DNA of 64,000 nucleotides from Rhizobium sp. N324 (GTDB lineage Bacteria; Pseudomonadota; Alphaproteobacteria; Rhizobiales; Rhizobiaceae). Where the stretch lies: positions 3,727,501 through 3,791,500 of the forward strand of contig NZ_CP013630.1 in NCBI RefSeq assembly GCF_001664485.1, read 5' to 3'. Shown piece after piece: positions 26,153 through 34,839 of this stretch; the first letter of the stretch is position 1, and the number at the start of each line of letters is the position of its first letter. The notes below the pieces were generated by a model. That model saw only the letters and a list, made by a program, of their open reading frames with translations, was not told the DNA's origin and did no database searches. A program made the position numbers and the translations under genes.

Positions 26153-27951
26153 TCCGCCGCCTCCGGCATCAGGCCTGCCGCCGATTGCAGCTCGATACGG
26201 AACACAGCGCCCCCTTCCGGATGATTGGCTGCGGAAAGGCTGCCGCCGAAATCCTTGATGATATTGTAGGAAATCGACAGTCCGAGACCGAGCCCCTTGC
26301 CGACGCCCTTGGTCGTGAAAAAGGGATCGAAGATACGCTCGGCAATCGCCGCCGGCACGCCCGGCCCATGGTCGCGCACCGTCAGCACCACCTTGCCAGC
26401 CTCCTCGAAGGCCGAAACCTCGATGCGTCTGTCGCCCAGCCCTTCCACCGCATCGGCCGCATTGGAAATCACATTCACCAGCACTTGCTGCAGACGCACC
26501 GAACCGGCACGCACCACCGGCGGTCGGGTCCCCAGATCAAGCCGGAGCTCGGCATCGGCCGCCTTCAGCCGCCAGGCGATGATCTCGAGCGTGTCATGCA
26601 TCGCCTCGTCGAGAGGAACCGAGCTGAGTTTCTCGTTCGGTTTGCGGGCGAAGTTGCGCAGATGCCGGCTGATCGCCGCCATGCGGTCGATCAGCCCGCC
26701 GATCCGCCTTATATTGTCCCGCGCCTCCTCCGTCCGGCCGCGATCGATGAGAACGGAGGCGCTGTCCGTATAGGTCTTGGCGGCGGCGAGCGGCTGGTTG
26801 AATTCGTGCGACAGCGCAGCCGACATTTGCCCCAGCCCGGCAAGCTTACCGGCCTGGATGAGATCGGCCTGCGTCTGGCGGAGCTGCTGCTCGGTCAGAC
26901 GCCGCTCCGATATCTCCTCCTCGATGCGGCTGTTGACGCGGGCAAGATCGGCCGTGCGCTCCTCGACGCGCCGCTCCAGCTCATTGCGAGCCTCTGTTTG
27001 CAGCTGCATGCGCTCGGCAAGCCGCGCCCGCCGCTGGCGCAGAACCGCGACCGCCAGCCCGGCAATGCAGAGAATAAGAAAGACGGCCGCAAGCGCCGTG
27101 CGCGCCTGGGCGCGGATGGAACTCGTTTCCATCAGCACATTCACCGTCCAGTCCTCGGCCGGCATGTAATGCGAGAGCACCAGATATTCGCTGGAGCCGC
27201 GCTCGCCGGCGAGCGTCATCAGCTCATGCGGCTCAAAGCGCTGGCGCGTCACCGGCAACTCAGTCAGCCTGGCATTGGCATAACGCCGCGAGGCTTCCGT
27301 CCGAGCGATGCGGTCGGCCGTCAGCGGCAGGATCGCCCCGTAGAGCCATTCCGGGCTGCCGGACATGAAGATGATACCCTCCGGATCCGAAACGAAGATC
27401 TTGTATTCGCCGCCGCCCCAGGAGGATTCGATCATGTCGATGTCGACCTTGAAGACGATGACACCACGAATATCCGCCTCGACCCTGATCGGCGCCGAGA
27501 AATAATAACCGCGCTTCAGCGAAGTGGTGCCGAGTGCATAGAACCGCGCCTGCCGGCCTTCGATCGCGTCCTGAAAATAAGGCCGATAGCTGAAATTCTG
27601 CCCGACGAAGCTTCCCGGGCCATCGTAATTGCTGGCCGCGATCGTCTCTCCGTCAGGCTTGACCACATAAATGTCGGAGGATTTCAGCAGCCCGTTGATC
27701 TCCTTGAGATAGAGATTGGCCGCGTCGCGCAAGCCCGCATCCTCGGGTGCACTCACCAGTTCCTTGATATCGTCGTGATCGGCGATCAGCGCCGGCAGCG
27801 CCTCGTAGCGGTTGAGGTGACCGCTGAGCGCGGAGACGGCAAGGCGCAGCGCAGTTCCCGCCTGCGCAGAGGCTTCCCCCATATAGGCGCGTGTCGCGAT
27901 CGCGCTTCCATAGGTGAAGAAGGCGAAGATGATCAGCGGCACCACCAGCAA
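26149..27951 (-). CDS. DctB-type sensor histidine kinase with periplasmic CACHE domain
   Basis: A 600-residue inner-membrane sensor. It has TM1 at residues 1-20, a periplasmic double-CACHE region (about 25-280), TM2 about 284-305, a coiled coil, a HisKA domain with H382 in SHEFNQPLAAAKTY, and an ATPase domain with N-box NAADAVEG, G1 DHGPGVP and G2 GLGLGLSISYNI. It phosphorylates the overlapping DctD-like regulator. The start is uncertain: the TTG at 27951 has no good ribosome site, while a GGGGAGGAG lies about 45 bases further upstream with no ATG or GTG in frame between, so a CTG at 27981 is possible. Confidence 0.88.
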   Translation of the reverse strand: MLVVPLIIFAFFTYGSAIATRAYMGEASAQAGTALRLAVSALSGHLNRYEALPALIADHDDIKELVSAPEDAGLRDAANLYLKEINGLLKSSDIYVVKPDGETIAASNYDGPGSFVGQNFSYRPYFQDAIEGRQARFYALGTTSLKRGYYFSAPIRVEADIRGVIVFKVDIDMIESSWGGGEYKIFVSDPEGIIFMSGSPEWLYGAILPLTADRIARTEASRRYANARLTELPVTRQRFEPHELMTLAGERGSSEYLVLSHYMPAEDWTVNVLMETSSIRAQARTALAAVFLILCIAGLAVAVLRQRRARLAERMQLQTEARNELERRVEERTADLARVNSRIEEEISERRLTEQQLRQTQADLIQAGKLAGLGQMSAALSHEFNQPLAAAKTYTDSASVLIDRGRTEEARDNIRRIGGLIDRMAAISRHLRNFARKPNEKLSSVPLDEAMHDTLEIIAWRLKAADAELRLDLGTRPPVVRAGSVRLQQVLVNVISNAADAVEGLGDRRIEVSAFEEAGKVVLTVRDHGPGVPAAIAERIFDPFFTTKGVGKGLGLGLSISYNIIKDFGGSLSAANHPEGGAVFRIELQSAAGLMPEAAE

Positions 27952-28040
27952 GGCCGCTATCGCACGATATCTCGAAGACAGATCCGGCTCCTCCCCTTTC
28001 CGCCTCCACTCCCCAGCGAGGCATACCCGACGGGCCGAGT

Positions 28041-28146
28041 CTAGCGCATCGGCCCGAAAATCGGAATCGATTTTCGGAAAACACGATGCGTAGATTCAAG
28101 ATGTTAGAGCGTCCTTTGTGCGTCCGAAAGCATGCACGGCGCTCTC
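28041..28146. repeat. Rhizobial interspersed intergenic element with perfect hairpin
   Basis: It contains CCGAAAATCG-GAAT-CGATTTTCGG (28054-28077), a perfect 10-bp stem nested in GCGCATCG...CGATGCG flanks. This is followed by GTTAGAGCGTCCTTTGTGCGTCCGA, a stretch I recognise from many Rhizobium intergenic regions. It separates the divergent dctB-like and molybdenum oxidoreductase genes. Confidence 0.6.
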
Positions 28147-28235
28147 ACAACACCGACAGTGATTTCCAAGCGCAGTCGAAACTTGACACCCGGCAAGCGC
28201 CGATATCCTATTGCCGCATCGCAAGGAACTCCATC

Positions 28236-28898
28236 ATGAGTGATGACAAGACGCCCGCCGACAGCAAGCTCACCAGTTCCAAGCGTCGCTGGGCGGCAGA
28301 GGGCAAGTTCCTGACCGGCCGCCTCAGCCGCCCCGAAGCCGAGCGCCTGCCACCCGGCCAGCATCTCGTCAAAAACTGGCCGGTGCTCGATCTCGGCCAG
28401 CAGCCCGTCATCTCCACCGATAGCTGGCGTCTTGAAGTGCGCGGCCTCGTCGAAACGTCGCTCACCCTCACCTGGGCCGACTTCCAGGCGATCGAGCAGA
28501 GTACCAAGGTCAGCGATATCCACTGTGTGACCACCTGGTCGCGCTACGATAACAAATGGCAGGGTGTTTCCGCGCGCGACCTGCTCGATCTCGCCATGCC
28601 GAAGCCGGAAGCCGGTTACGTCATGCTGACGAGTTATGACGGCTATACCACCAACCTGCCGCTGGCGGATTTCGCCGCCGAGGATGCGATCCTTGTGACA
28701 TCATGGGAAGGCCTGCCGCTGACGCCGGACCACGGCGGCCCGATGCGCCTCGTCGTGCCGCATCTTTATTTCTGGAAAAGCGCCAAATGGCTGCGCCGCA
28801 TCGAACTGATGCCGGAGGACGAAGCCGGCTTCTGGGAAAAGAACGGCTATCATATGTATGGCGATCCGTGGCGCGAGCAGCGCTATTCCGATGATTGA
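28236..28898 (+). CDS. Sulfite-oxidase-like molybdopterin oxidoreductase
   Basis: A 220-residue protein of the sulfite oxidase/YedY molybdopterin-binding fold. The conserved Cys that ligates molybdenum is in DIHCVTTWSRYDNKW, and the VVPHLYFWKSAKWLRRIEL segment is typical of this short family. There is no twin-arginine signal, so it is probably cytoplasmic. The ATG at 28236 was chosen because the longer frame to 28086 runs through a repeat element. It overlaps the convergent next gene by 16 bases. The physiological substrate is unknown. Confidence 0.85.
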   Translation: MSDDKTPADSKLTSSKRRWAAEGKFLTGRLSRPEAERLPPGQHLVKNWPVLDLGQQPVISTDSWRLEVRGLVETSLTLTWADFQAIEQSTKVSDIHCVTTWSRYDNKWQGVSARDLLDLAMPKPEAGYVMLTSYDGYTTNLPLADFAAEDAILVTSWEGLPLTPDHGGPMRLVVPHLYFWKSAKWLRRIELMPEDEAGFWEKNGYHMYGDPWREQRYSDD

Positions 28899-29512
28899 GC
28901 CTTCGGCCGCAGAAAGCGGCCAAGCGCAAACACCGCCAGGGCGAACAGAGCGGCGAGCCCCGTCAGCGAGGCCATGCTGGCTAGGTGAAACGGCACTTTG
29001 CTCCAGCGTGGTTTGACGAGATCGGCGGTGTTGAACGCCTCGCCGCTGAACCGGCAGGTGATGAGCGCCAGGCTGCGCCGCACCATGTCGGCATCGACCG
29101 CGGAAACTATTTCACCAGCCGCAACGGCCTCCCGCGGCATCTCACGCATCGAAAGCAATACCGCCTTGGTCGCCGCCAGATAGGCATGGGCGCATTCGTT
29201 GAACGGGCTCTCCTCGTCACCAACGCTGCCCGGCACCCGCCCCCAAAGACAATAGGAATACTGGATTTGGACATAGTTGAGAATCCGCCGGAATGGCTCG
29301 TTCGTATCGACGGCTTGGGACGCCAGACCGATAATTCGGCCGCGATAGTCCGAAATCACCGCCATCTCGCCATGCGAAATTTCCGGGATATCGAGACCCG
29401 CCTGGCTGCCGCCGGTGCTGCGGCTATGAGCAAGGGCGTTTTCAGCAGGCATGCAAAAGAAGGCGGTGGCAAAGGCCGCCGACAGGATTGATATGGCTCT
29501 GCTGCTTTTCAT
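28883..29512 (-). CDS. Membrane-anchored periplasmic hypothetical protein
   Basis: About 209 residues. An N-terminal signal peptide (MKSSRAISILSAAFATAFFC...), a periplasmic domain with several cysteines (YSYCLWGRVPG, NECAHAYLA, ITCRFSGEAF) and a C-terminal transmembrane helix (LASMASLTGLAALFALAVFA) give a tail-anchored periplasmic layout. The start at 29512 fits the signal peptide; an upstream start at 29542 would add ten residues. It overlaps the oxidoreductase 3' end by 16 bases. I do not recognise a family. Its place next to cbtA suggests, but does not show, a metal-related role. Confidence 0.7.
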   Translation of the reverse strand: MKSSRAISILSAAFATAFFCMPAENALAHSRSTGGSQAGLDIPEISHGEMAVISDYRGRIIGLASQAVDTNEPFRRILNYVQIQYSYCLWGRVPGSVGDEESPFNECAHAYLAATKAVLLSMREMPREAVAAGEIVSAVDADMVRRSLALITCRFSGEAFNTADLVKPRWSKVPFHLASMASLTGLAALFALAVFALGRFLRPKAQSSE

Positions 29513-29562
29513 GGTCGCCCGAAATCCTAAGGGCGCCGGCAAAACGGCGCCCCTCGATGCGT

Positions 29563-30309
29563 TCAGTGGAAGGCCCTCGCCGGCCGGCTCCGCTGCCCGT
29601 CCTTCACGGCAAGCCGCTTTTCCGCCAGCGCCCCGAAGGCAAGGCCAAGTGTTGCCCAGAGGATCGCATGCATGGCGAGCGTTGTCGTCCGAAAACGCCA
29701 GAGCACCATGGCCGAGAAGTTCTCCGGCACCTCGTTGATCGGCGGCAGCAGATAGAGCACGAGGCCCATGAAGACGAGATAGGCGATGCCGGCGATGATC
29801 GCGCCGTTCCAGAGGCCGAAACGCTGGGAGAGGCGGCGCGACAGAGCCACCGCGGCGATCAGGGCGGCGAGCGAAACGACGATCATCAGGAAGAACAGCT
29901 CAGTCCTGACGCCGATCGTTTCGGCATTGCCGACCGCCGGCGGGTTGGCCGGATATTTGAAAGCGGGAACGAGCACGATCGCCACGAAGGCGGCAAGGGC
30001 GATGACCGCCGAGGTGCCGCGCGCCGAAAGATTGCTGACGCGGCCGTGCACGAAAGCGACGACGAGCGCGAAAAGACCGCCGACGGCAACGGTGTAGGGC
30101 ATGACGCCGGTGAAAAGACCGAGACCGGCCTGCGTGGCGCGGCTGACGATTTCAGGTTCGGTGGCTTGGCCGGCCGCCTGGGCGCTCGCCTCTTCAAAAG
30201 CGATCGCCGCATCGATCAGCGGCTCGCCGAAGACATGGGCGAACGCGAAGACAAGGAAGCCAGCAATCAGGCCCGCGAACATGCCGCGAAGCAGAAGGTT
30301 TCCAACCAT
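29563..30309 (-). CDS. cbtA: Cobalt transport membrane protein CbtA
   Basis: A 248-residue inner-membrane protein with five predicted helices. It matches CbtA: N-terminal LLLRGMFAGLIAGFLVFAFA, then a periplasmic loop, and the YPANPPAVGNAETIG and YLLPPINEVPENF segments. CbtA with CbtB is predicted to take up cobalt under B12-riboswitch control; direct biochemical proof is limited. It follows cbtB on the minus strand, with a repeated palindromic element (30322-30411) between them. Confidence 0.92.
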   Translation of the reverse strand: MVGNLLLRGMFAGLIAGFLVFAFAHVFGEPLIDAAIAFEEASAQAAGQATEPEIVSRATQAGLGLFTGVMPYTVAVGGLFALVVAFVHGRVSNLSARGTSAVIALAAFVAIVLVPAFKYPANPPAVGNAETIGVRTELFFLMIVVSLAALIAAVALSRRLSQRFGLWNGAIIAGIAYLVFMGLVLYLLPPINEVPENFSAMVLWRFRTTTLAMHAILWATLGLAFGALAEKRLAVKDGQRSRPARAFH

Positions 30310-30321
30310 GTGAGCAACTCC

Positions 30322-30411
30322 CCTAGAGCAATTCCAGGAAAAATGCGAAGCGGTTTTCCGTTCGGAATTGCATTAAAACAAAGCTTAGAGCGGTTCTGCT
30401 GAACCGCTCTA
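30322..30411. repeat. Rhizobial palindromic intergenic repeat between cbtB and cbtA
   Basis: The sequence TAGAGCAATTCCAGG...CGGTTTTCCGTTCGGAATTGC is followed by GAGCGGTTC-TGCT-GAACCGCTC, a perfect 9-bp hairpin at about 30388-30409. It overlaps the cbtB stop codon. Similar elements occur many times in Rhizobium chromosomes. Confidence 0.6.
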
Positions 30412-30618
30412 GTGGCAGGGGAAGCCGAGGAGGTGGCGGGCGTCATGCACGAATTCGTGCACATACATGCCGTTGAACAGCGCCGTCGCGCCTTCCTCGG
30501 TGCCGACAAAATAAATAGCGAGAAGCATCAGCAGGCCGCCGAAGATCGCCCAGGGCAGGATTTCTCCTACGGGGATCGGCGCCGGTGCCGCGACGGGCGC
30601 AAAAGTGGTGTCAGACAT
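30409..30618 (-). CDS. cbtB: Cobalt transport protein CbtB
   Basis: A 69-residue protein with one transmembrane helix (ILPWAIFGGLLMLLAIYFVG) and the His-rich C-terminus MYVHEFVHDARHLLGFPCH that defines CbtB and is thought to bind cobalt. The ATG at 30618 has GGAGG just upstream. It is the first gene after the cobalamin riboswitch on the minus strand, and is followed by cbtA. Confidence 0.92.
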   Translation of the reverse strand: MSDTTFAPVAAPAPIPVGEILPWAIFGGLLMLLAIYFVGTEEGATALFNGMYVHEFVHDARHLLGFPCH

Positions 30619-30654
30619 GTATTCCTCCGGGAATGACGCGTTCAGTCGAAAGAG

Positions 30655-30795
30655 TGCTTGTGCGGTAGGGTCTGACTTCCAGCGCGAAGAAGCTTCGACA
30701 CGCTGGTCACAGCGGCGCGACCGTGCCGGATTTACACCGGCTTCCAAACCCGCAACAGCACGGTTATATCTGCACGCCGAAGAACCTGTCAACGA
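30655..30795 (-). promoter_or_regulatory. Cobalamin (B12) riboswitch
   Basis: Read on the minus strand, the 5' untranslated region of cbtB contains GGAAGCCGGTGTAAATCCGG (centre about 30735), GCCGCTGTGA and the B12 box GGAAGTCAGACCCTACCGC (30662-30680). These are the conserved core elements of cobalamin riboswitches. Adenosylcobalamin binding would switch off cbtBA, giving feedback control of cobalt uptake for B12 synthesis. Confidence 0.93.
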
Positions 30796-30851
30796 AACTT
30801 CACGAGCCGGCCAAGGGCTGTCCTACTGTATTCCCGGGAGATCAGAAGACC

Positions 30852-31406
30852 GTGAACACACGCCTTACCTGGATCTGCCATGGTGCAACGGCGGCGAGCC
30901 GCAAGGCTCTGTTTCCGATCGACGAACCGCTGGAAGCCAAGGCAACGGAGGAAGCCGGCAGGATGGCCGGCCTGCCCCGCGCCGATCGTATTGCCGTAAG
31001 CCCGGCTTTGCGTGCCCGCCAGACTGCCGACGCGCTCCGCCTTCAAGCCCGGATAGACCCGGTACTTGGCGATTGCGATCATGGCCGCTGGGCCGGCAAG
31101 TCGATCGCGACGGTAGAGGCCGAGGAGCCGGAGAACCTCATGGCCTGGATGACAAGTCCGGAAGCGGCCCCGCACGGAGGCGAGAGCCTTGTTGATCTTC
31201 GAACACGCGTCGCCAGCTGGATGGACAATGAATTCGCCCGCGGCGGCCATGTGATCGCCATCAGCCACGCCGCCATCATTCGGGCGGCGGTCACGCATGC
31301 GCTTCAGGCCCCGCCCTCCTCCTTTTGGCTCGTCGACATCGAGCCGCTCGCCGTCATTCGCATGACCAGCAACGGACGGCGCTGGTCTCTGCGCTTCCAG
31401 CATTAG
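30852..31406 (+). CDS. Histidine phosphatase (phosphoglycerate mutase-like) family protein
   Basis: About 184 residues, GTG start with GGGAG ten bases upstream. The fold is recognisable from ALRARQTADAL, the GRWAGKSI acidic-region equivalent and the second catalytic His in VIAISHAAIIRAAV. The N-terminal signature reads TWICHGATAA, so the usual Arg of the RHG motif is Cys, while the nucleophilic His is kept. It is divergent from the B12-riboswitch cbtBA operon; a CobC-like role is conceivable but unproven. Confidence 0.75.
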   Translation: MNTRLTWICHGATAASRKALFPIDEPLEAKATEEAGRMAGLPRADRIAVSPALRARQTADALRLQARIDPVLGDCDHGRWAGKSIATVEAEEPENLMAWMTSPEAAPHGGESLVDLRTRVASWMDNEFARGGHVIAISHAAIIRAAVTHALQAPPSSFWLVDIEPLAVIRMTSNGRRWSLRFQH

Positions 31407-31507
31407 CGATCTCTGATGCTTATCCAGCCTTACACAAGCAAATCGCGTCATCTCTATTGAACCCGGTTTCGCCGGGACTACTTCCTTGTCCCAAGGAGAT
31501 GGAAGAC

Positions 31508-31624
31508 ATGACATATGATTGGAGTGGGGAGCGCACGCGTCGCCTGCGTTTGATGCGTGTCGCCACAATCACGGTTCTGGTCGGTCTCATAGTCAGCGTT
31601 CCGCTGTTGATGGTCACCGCCTGA
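31508..31624 (+). CDS. Small single-pass membrane protein, 38 aa
   Basis: A short gene with an AAGGAG site 8 bases before the ATG. It has a basic N-terminal half (WSGERTRRLRLMR) followed by a hydrophobic helix (VATITVLVGLIVSVPLLMV). The positive-inside rule predicts N-in orientation. It is followed by a terminator-like hairpin, which supports it as an independent transcript. Function unknown. Confidence 0.65.
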   Translation: MTYDWSGERTRRLRLMRVATITVLVGLIVSVPLLMVTA

Positions 31625-31635
31625 AACACGAGAAA

Positions 31636-31672
31636 GGGCGAGCGATGCACCAGCACGCTCGCCTTCGTTCTT
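31636..31672 (+). terminator. Probable terminator after the 38-aa gene
   Basis: GGCGAGCG (31637-31644) pairs with CGCTCGCC (31656-31663), extended by a G-T and an A-T pair, and is followed by a T-rich TTCGTTCTT. It starts 12 bases after the stop codon. Confidence 0.55.
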
Positions 31673-31814
31673 CCCGCCCCGCGCGCCGAGAAGCGCATTC
31701 GTCTCTCGACGGTGCAGCAACAGGCTGCCGTCTCCAATAATTCGCCTTCTGGTTTCAACGAACATTTCAGACTTTCATGATAGTTCGGCACAGGGTGGAG
31801 ATGGAGAAGGCCAT

Positions 31815-33386
31815 ATGCCGGTGTTTTTCCAGAGCAGGGCCGGAAGGCAGTGCGTGTCGATCGTCGGGCTTGGGATAACTCTCTGGCTCCTCGGCGTGCT
31901 TTTGCAGCTCGACGACAGCCTTGTCTCCTTCATGACCGGTTTCGGCGAATATGGCGCCGACAAACTCGTTCTGGCGCTCGGCATCGCCGGCGCCATGAGC
32001 TTCATCTATTCGGTGCTGCGCATCGCCGACCTGCGCAAGGAAACGGAACTGCGCGCCGCGGCCCAGGCGAAGGCCGATTGGACCGCAACCCACGACCATC
32101 TGACCAAGCTGCCGAACCGCTACGCCTTCGAGCGCAAGATCCTCTCACGGCCGGTGAAGGACGACGAGGACCAGATCGAGGAGTGGGACCGCAACGTCAC
32201 GCTCTTCTCCGTCGATCTCGACGGCTTCAAGAAAGTCAACGATCTCGTCGGCCACAAGGGCGGCGACATTCTGCTGATCGAGGTTGCCAGACGAATCTGC
32301 GCGCTCGGCAACGCCGATTGCGTCTACCGCTTCGGCGGCGACGAATTCATCATCGTTGCCTTTGCCCTGACCGCACAGCGCGAGGAGCGTTTTGCCAGAC
32401 TGCTGATCCAGGCTGTCACCCGGCCGATCCATATCGACGGCTTTGCCGTCGAAGTCGGCGCCAGCGTCGGCTACGACCGCTGGACCGAGGGAGCCGAGCC
32501 GCTGGAAGATGCCGCCCATCGTGCCGACCTCGCCATGTACGAGGCAAAATCACGCGGCCCCAACCATTATTTCGCTTTCGAACCGGCCATGCAGGACAAG
32601 GTCACGGAACGCGCTGCGCTGGAAACCAGGCTGCGCGCCGCAATCGCCAACAAGGCGATCAAACCCTTCTATCAGCCGCTGATCGACCTGAAGACCGGTC
32701 AACTCTGCGGCTTCGAGGCCTTGGCGCGCTGGATCAGTGACGATGGCGTCAACATTCCGCCACCTGTTTTCATCGATATCGCCGAGGAAAACGGGATGAT
32801 CACGGCCTTGTTCGGGGATCTGCTCGCCCAGGCCTGCAGCGACGCACTCACCTGGCCGGAACATGTGATGCTATCCTTCAACGTCTCGCCGGTGCAGATG
32901 GAAGACAGGCTACTGACGTCACGTATTCTCAAGGTCCTTGCGGCAAGCCGGCTGCCGCCGCAGCGCCTGGAGGTGGAGATCACCGAGAATGCGCTGATCC
33001 AGGATCCCGCCGTCGCCGCCGTCATCCTCGACGAGCTGCACGCGGCCGGCATCCAGATCGCGCTCGACGATTTCGGCACGGGCTATTCGAGTCTGGCCCA
33101 GCTCGCCCGTTATCGTTTCGACAAGATCAAGATCGACAAAAGCTTCATCGCCACCTATCGCGGCGACGAACGCCAGGAAAAGATCGTCCGCGCCATGCTC
33201 GGACTCGGCCGGAGCCTCAACATCAAGACGACCGCCGAAGGCGTCGAGGAGCACGGCCAGCTCGCCTTCCTGCTGCAGCTCGGCTGCGACATCGGCCAGG
33301 GCTATCTTTTCGGCAAGGCTATGCCCGCCGCCGAGGCGAGCATCTTCATCCGCGATCGTAATGCCAGCCTGGCCTCAACGGCCTGA
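31815..33386 (+). CDS. GGDEF-EAL cyclic-di-GMP enzyme with N-terminal membrane anchor
   Basis: A 523-residue protein. Two transmembrane helices (about residues 13-31 and 50-68) precede a GGDEF domain with an intact active site (RFGGDEF, 172-178) and an EAL phosphodiesterase domain (EAL at 301-303, with the Asn, Glu, DDFGTGYSS, KIDKSF and AEGVE catalytic blocks all present). The position of the RxxD inhibitory site before GGDEF lacks the Arg, so product feedback at that site is probably absent. Both activities look possible; the net direction cannot be predicted. It stands alone. Confidence 0.92.
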   Translation: MPVFFQSRAGRQCVSIVGLGITLWLLGVLLQLDDSLVSFMTGFGEYGADKLVLALGIAGAMSFIYSVLRIADLRKETELRAAAQAKADWTATHDHLTKLPNRYAFERKILSRPVKDDEDQIEEWDRNVTLFSVDLDGFKKVNDLVGHKGGDILLIEVARRICALGNADCVYRFGGDEFIIVAFALTAQREERFARLLIQAVTRPIHIDGFAVEVGASVGYDRWTEGAEPLEDAAHRADLAMYEAKSRGPNHYFAFEPAMQDKVTERAALETRLRAAIANKAIKPFYQPLIDLKTGQLCGFEALARWISDDGVNIPPPVFIDIAEENGMITALFGDLLAQACSDALTWPEHVMLSFNVSPVQMEDRLLTSRILKVLAASRLPPQRLEVEITENALIQDPAVAAVILDELHAAGIQIALDDFGTGYSSLAQLARYRFDKIKIDKSFIATYRGDERQEKIVRAMLGLGRSLNIKTTAEGVEEHGQLAFLLQLGCDIGQGYLFGKAMPAAEASIFIRDRNASLASTA

Positions 33387-33588
33387 CGCTACAGCTGAAA
33401 AAACCGGCATTGATGAGGACGAGTAGGAATGTAATCGAGGCCGCAATTGCGGCTTCCAGCCCCGGCAGATCGATGATGACGTGGGCTGCGCATCGACAAA
33501 GCATGTGAAGGGCGGATAAACGCCTTTCCGTCCGCAGCCTCCGCACTAAGTTCGGCCAAAATACCGACTGTGCGGAGTCTCTGAAGAC

Positions 33589-34767
33589 ATGTCATCGACC
33601 GACCTGCTCCTGACCTTCAACGCCGGCTCCTCGACCGTCAAGATCGGTATCTTCGCGATGGATGGCGAGAAGGCGCGGCGCATCGGCAAAGGCGTGATCG
33701 ATTTCCGCGCCGAACCGCTCTCGCTCGGCCTTGTCAAAGGATCGCTGACATTCGACGTGCCGTTGAGAGCCGAGGTAACGGAAGACCTGCACGACGTCAT
33801 CGATGAGACCTTCGCGCTTCTTGCCGATCATTTCGACGTTGCCGCCACCCGCGCCGCCGGCCACCGCGTCGTCCATGGCGGCGACCGTTTCACCAGGGCG
33901 ATCGCCCTCGACGACGCCGCAATCGATGCTGTCGATGCACTGACACCGCTGGCACCCCTGCATCAGCCGCAGGCGCTGCGCCTCATCCGCGCGCTCCGGC
34001 ATCTGAAGCCGCAACTTGCCCAGACGGCCTCCTTCGACACCGCCTTCCACGCCACGCAGGATGATCTCGTTCGCCGCTTCGCCATTCCCCGCGCGCTGCA
34101 CGACGAGGGCGTCAAGCGTTTCGGTTTCCATGGCCTGTCCTATAAATTCATCGCCGCCGAGCTGATCCGCAGGGCGCCGGACGCGGTCAAGGCGGTGGTC
34201 GCCCATCTCGGCAGCGGCGCCAGCCTCTGTGCGCTGGATCAGGGCGTCAGCCGCGATTGCAGCATGGGCTTTTCCACGCTCGACGGCATCCCGATGGCGA
34301 CGCGCCCGGGTGCACTCGATCCCGGCGTCATTCTGCATCTGGCAGGGGAAAGAAAACAATCCTTCGAAGAGATAGAAGACCTGCTCTATCACCGCTCCGG
34401 CCTGCTCGGCATCTCCGGCATCAGCGCCGACACCCGCGACCTTTTGAACGACAGCCGGCCGGAGGCGCGCCAGGCTATCGACCTCTTCACGCTGCGCATC
34501 GCCGGCGAAATCGGCCGCATGGCGGCAACGCTCGGCGGCCTTGACGCCGTCGTCTTCACCGCCGGCATCGGCGAACATCAGCCGGAGATCCGCGCCGGCG
34601 TGGCCAAGCGGCTCTCCTGGCTCGGCCTTTCGATCGACGAACAGGCCAATAGCGCCAATGCGCTCACAATCAGCACTGGAGAAAGCCGCATCGCGGCCCA
34701 TGTCATCGCCACCGACGAGGAGCAGGTCATCGCCGATGAGGCGCTGTCCATACTCGGCACCGGCTGA
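33589..34767 (+). CDS. ackA: Acetate kinase
   Basis: A 392-residue ASKHA-fold enzyme interconverting acetyl phosphate + ADP and acetate + ATP. The signatures LTFNAGSSTVKIGIF (N-terminal phosphate loop), HRVVHGGDRF, FHGLSYKFIA, HLGSGASLCA, TRPGALDPGV and FTAGIGEHQPEIR are all present. It lies 72 bases upstream of phosphoketolase, whose product acetyl phosphate it uses, so the pair forms a pentose/hexose-phosphate to acetate + ATP branch. Confidence 0.95.
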   Translation: MSSTDLLLTFNAGSSTVKIGIFAMDGEKARRIGKGVIDFRAEPLSLGLVKGSLTFDVPLRAEVTEDLHDVIDETFALLADHFDVAATRAAGHRVVHGGDRFTRAIALDDAAIDAVDALTPLAPLHQPQALRLIRALRHLKPQLAQTASFDTAFHATQDDLVRRFAIPRALHDEGVKRFGFHGLSYKFIAAELIRRAPDAVKAVVAHLGSGASLCALDQGVSRDCSMGFSTLDGIPMATRPGALDPGVILHLAGERKQSFEEIEDLLYHRSGLLGISGISADTRDLLNDSRPEARQAIDLFTLRIAGEIGRMAATLGGLDAVVFTAGIGEHQPEIRAGVAKRLSWLGLSIDEQANSANALTISTGESRIAAHVIATDEEQVIADEALSILGTG

Positions 34768-34839
34768 TCCAGATCAACGGCAGGCCTCGCGCCGGCCGAT
34801 AGAATTGACGTTGAACAGGTTTTCGAACGGGAGAAACCC

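Noticed and set aside
26092..28044. A 650-codon open frame on the plus strand opposite the sensor kinase gene
   Set aside because: The opposite strand encodes an unmistakable histidine kinase; the long antisense frame results from high GC at third positions.
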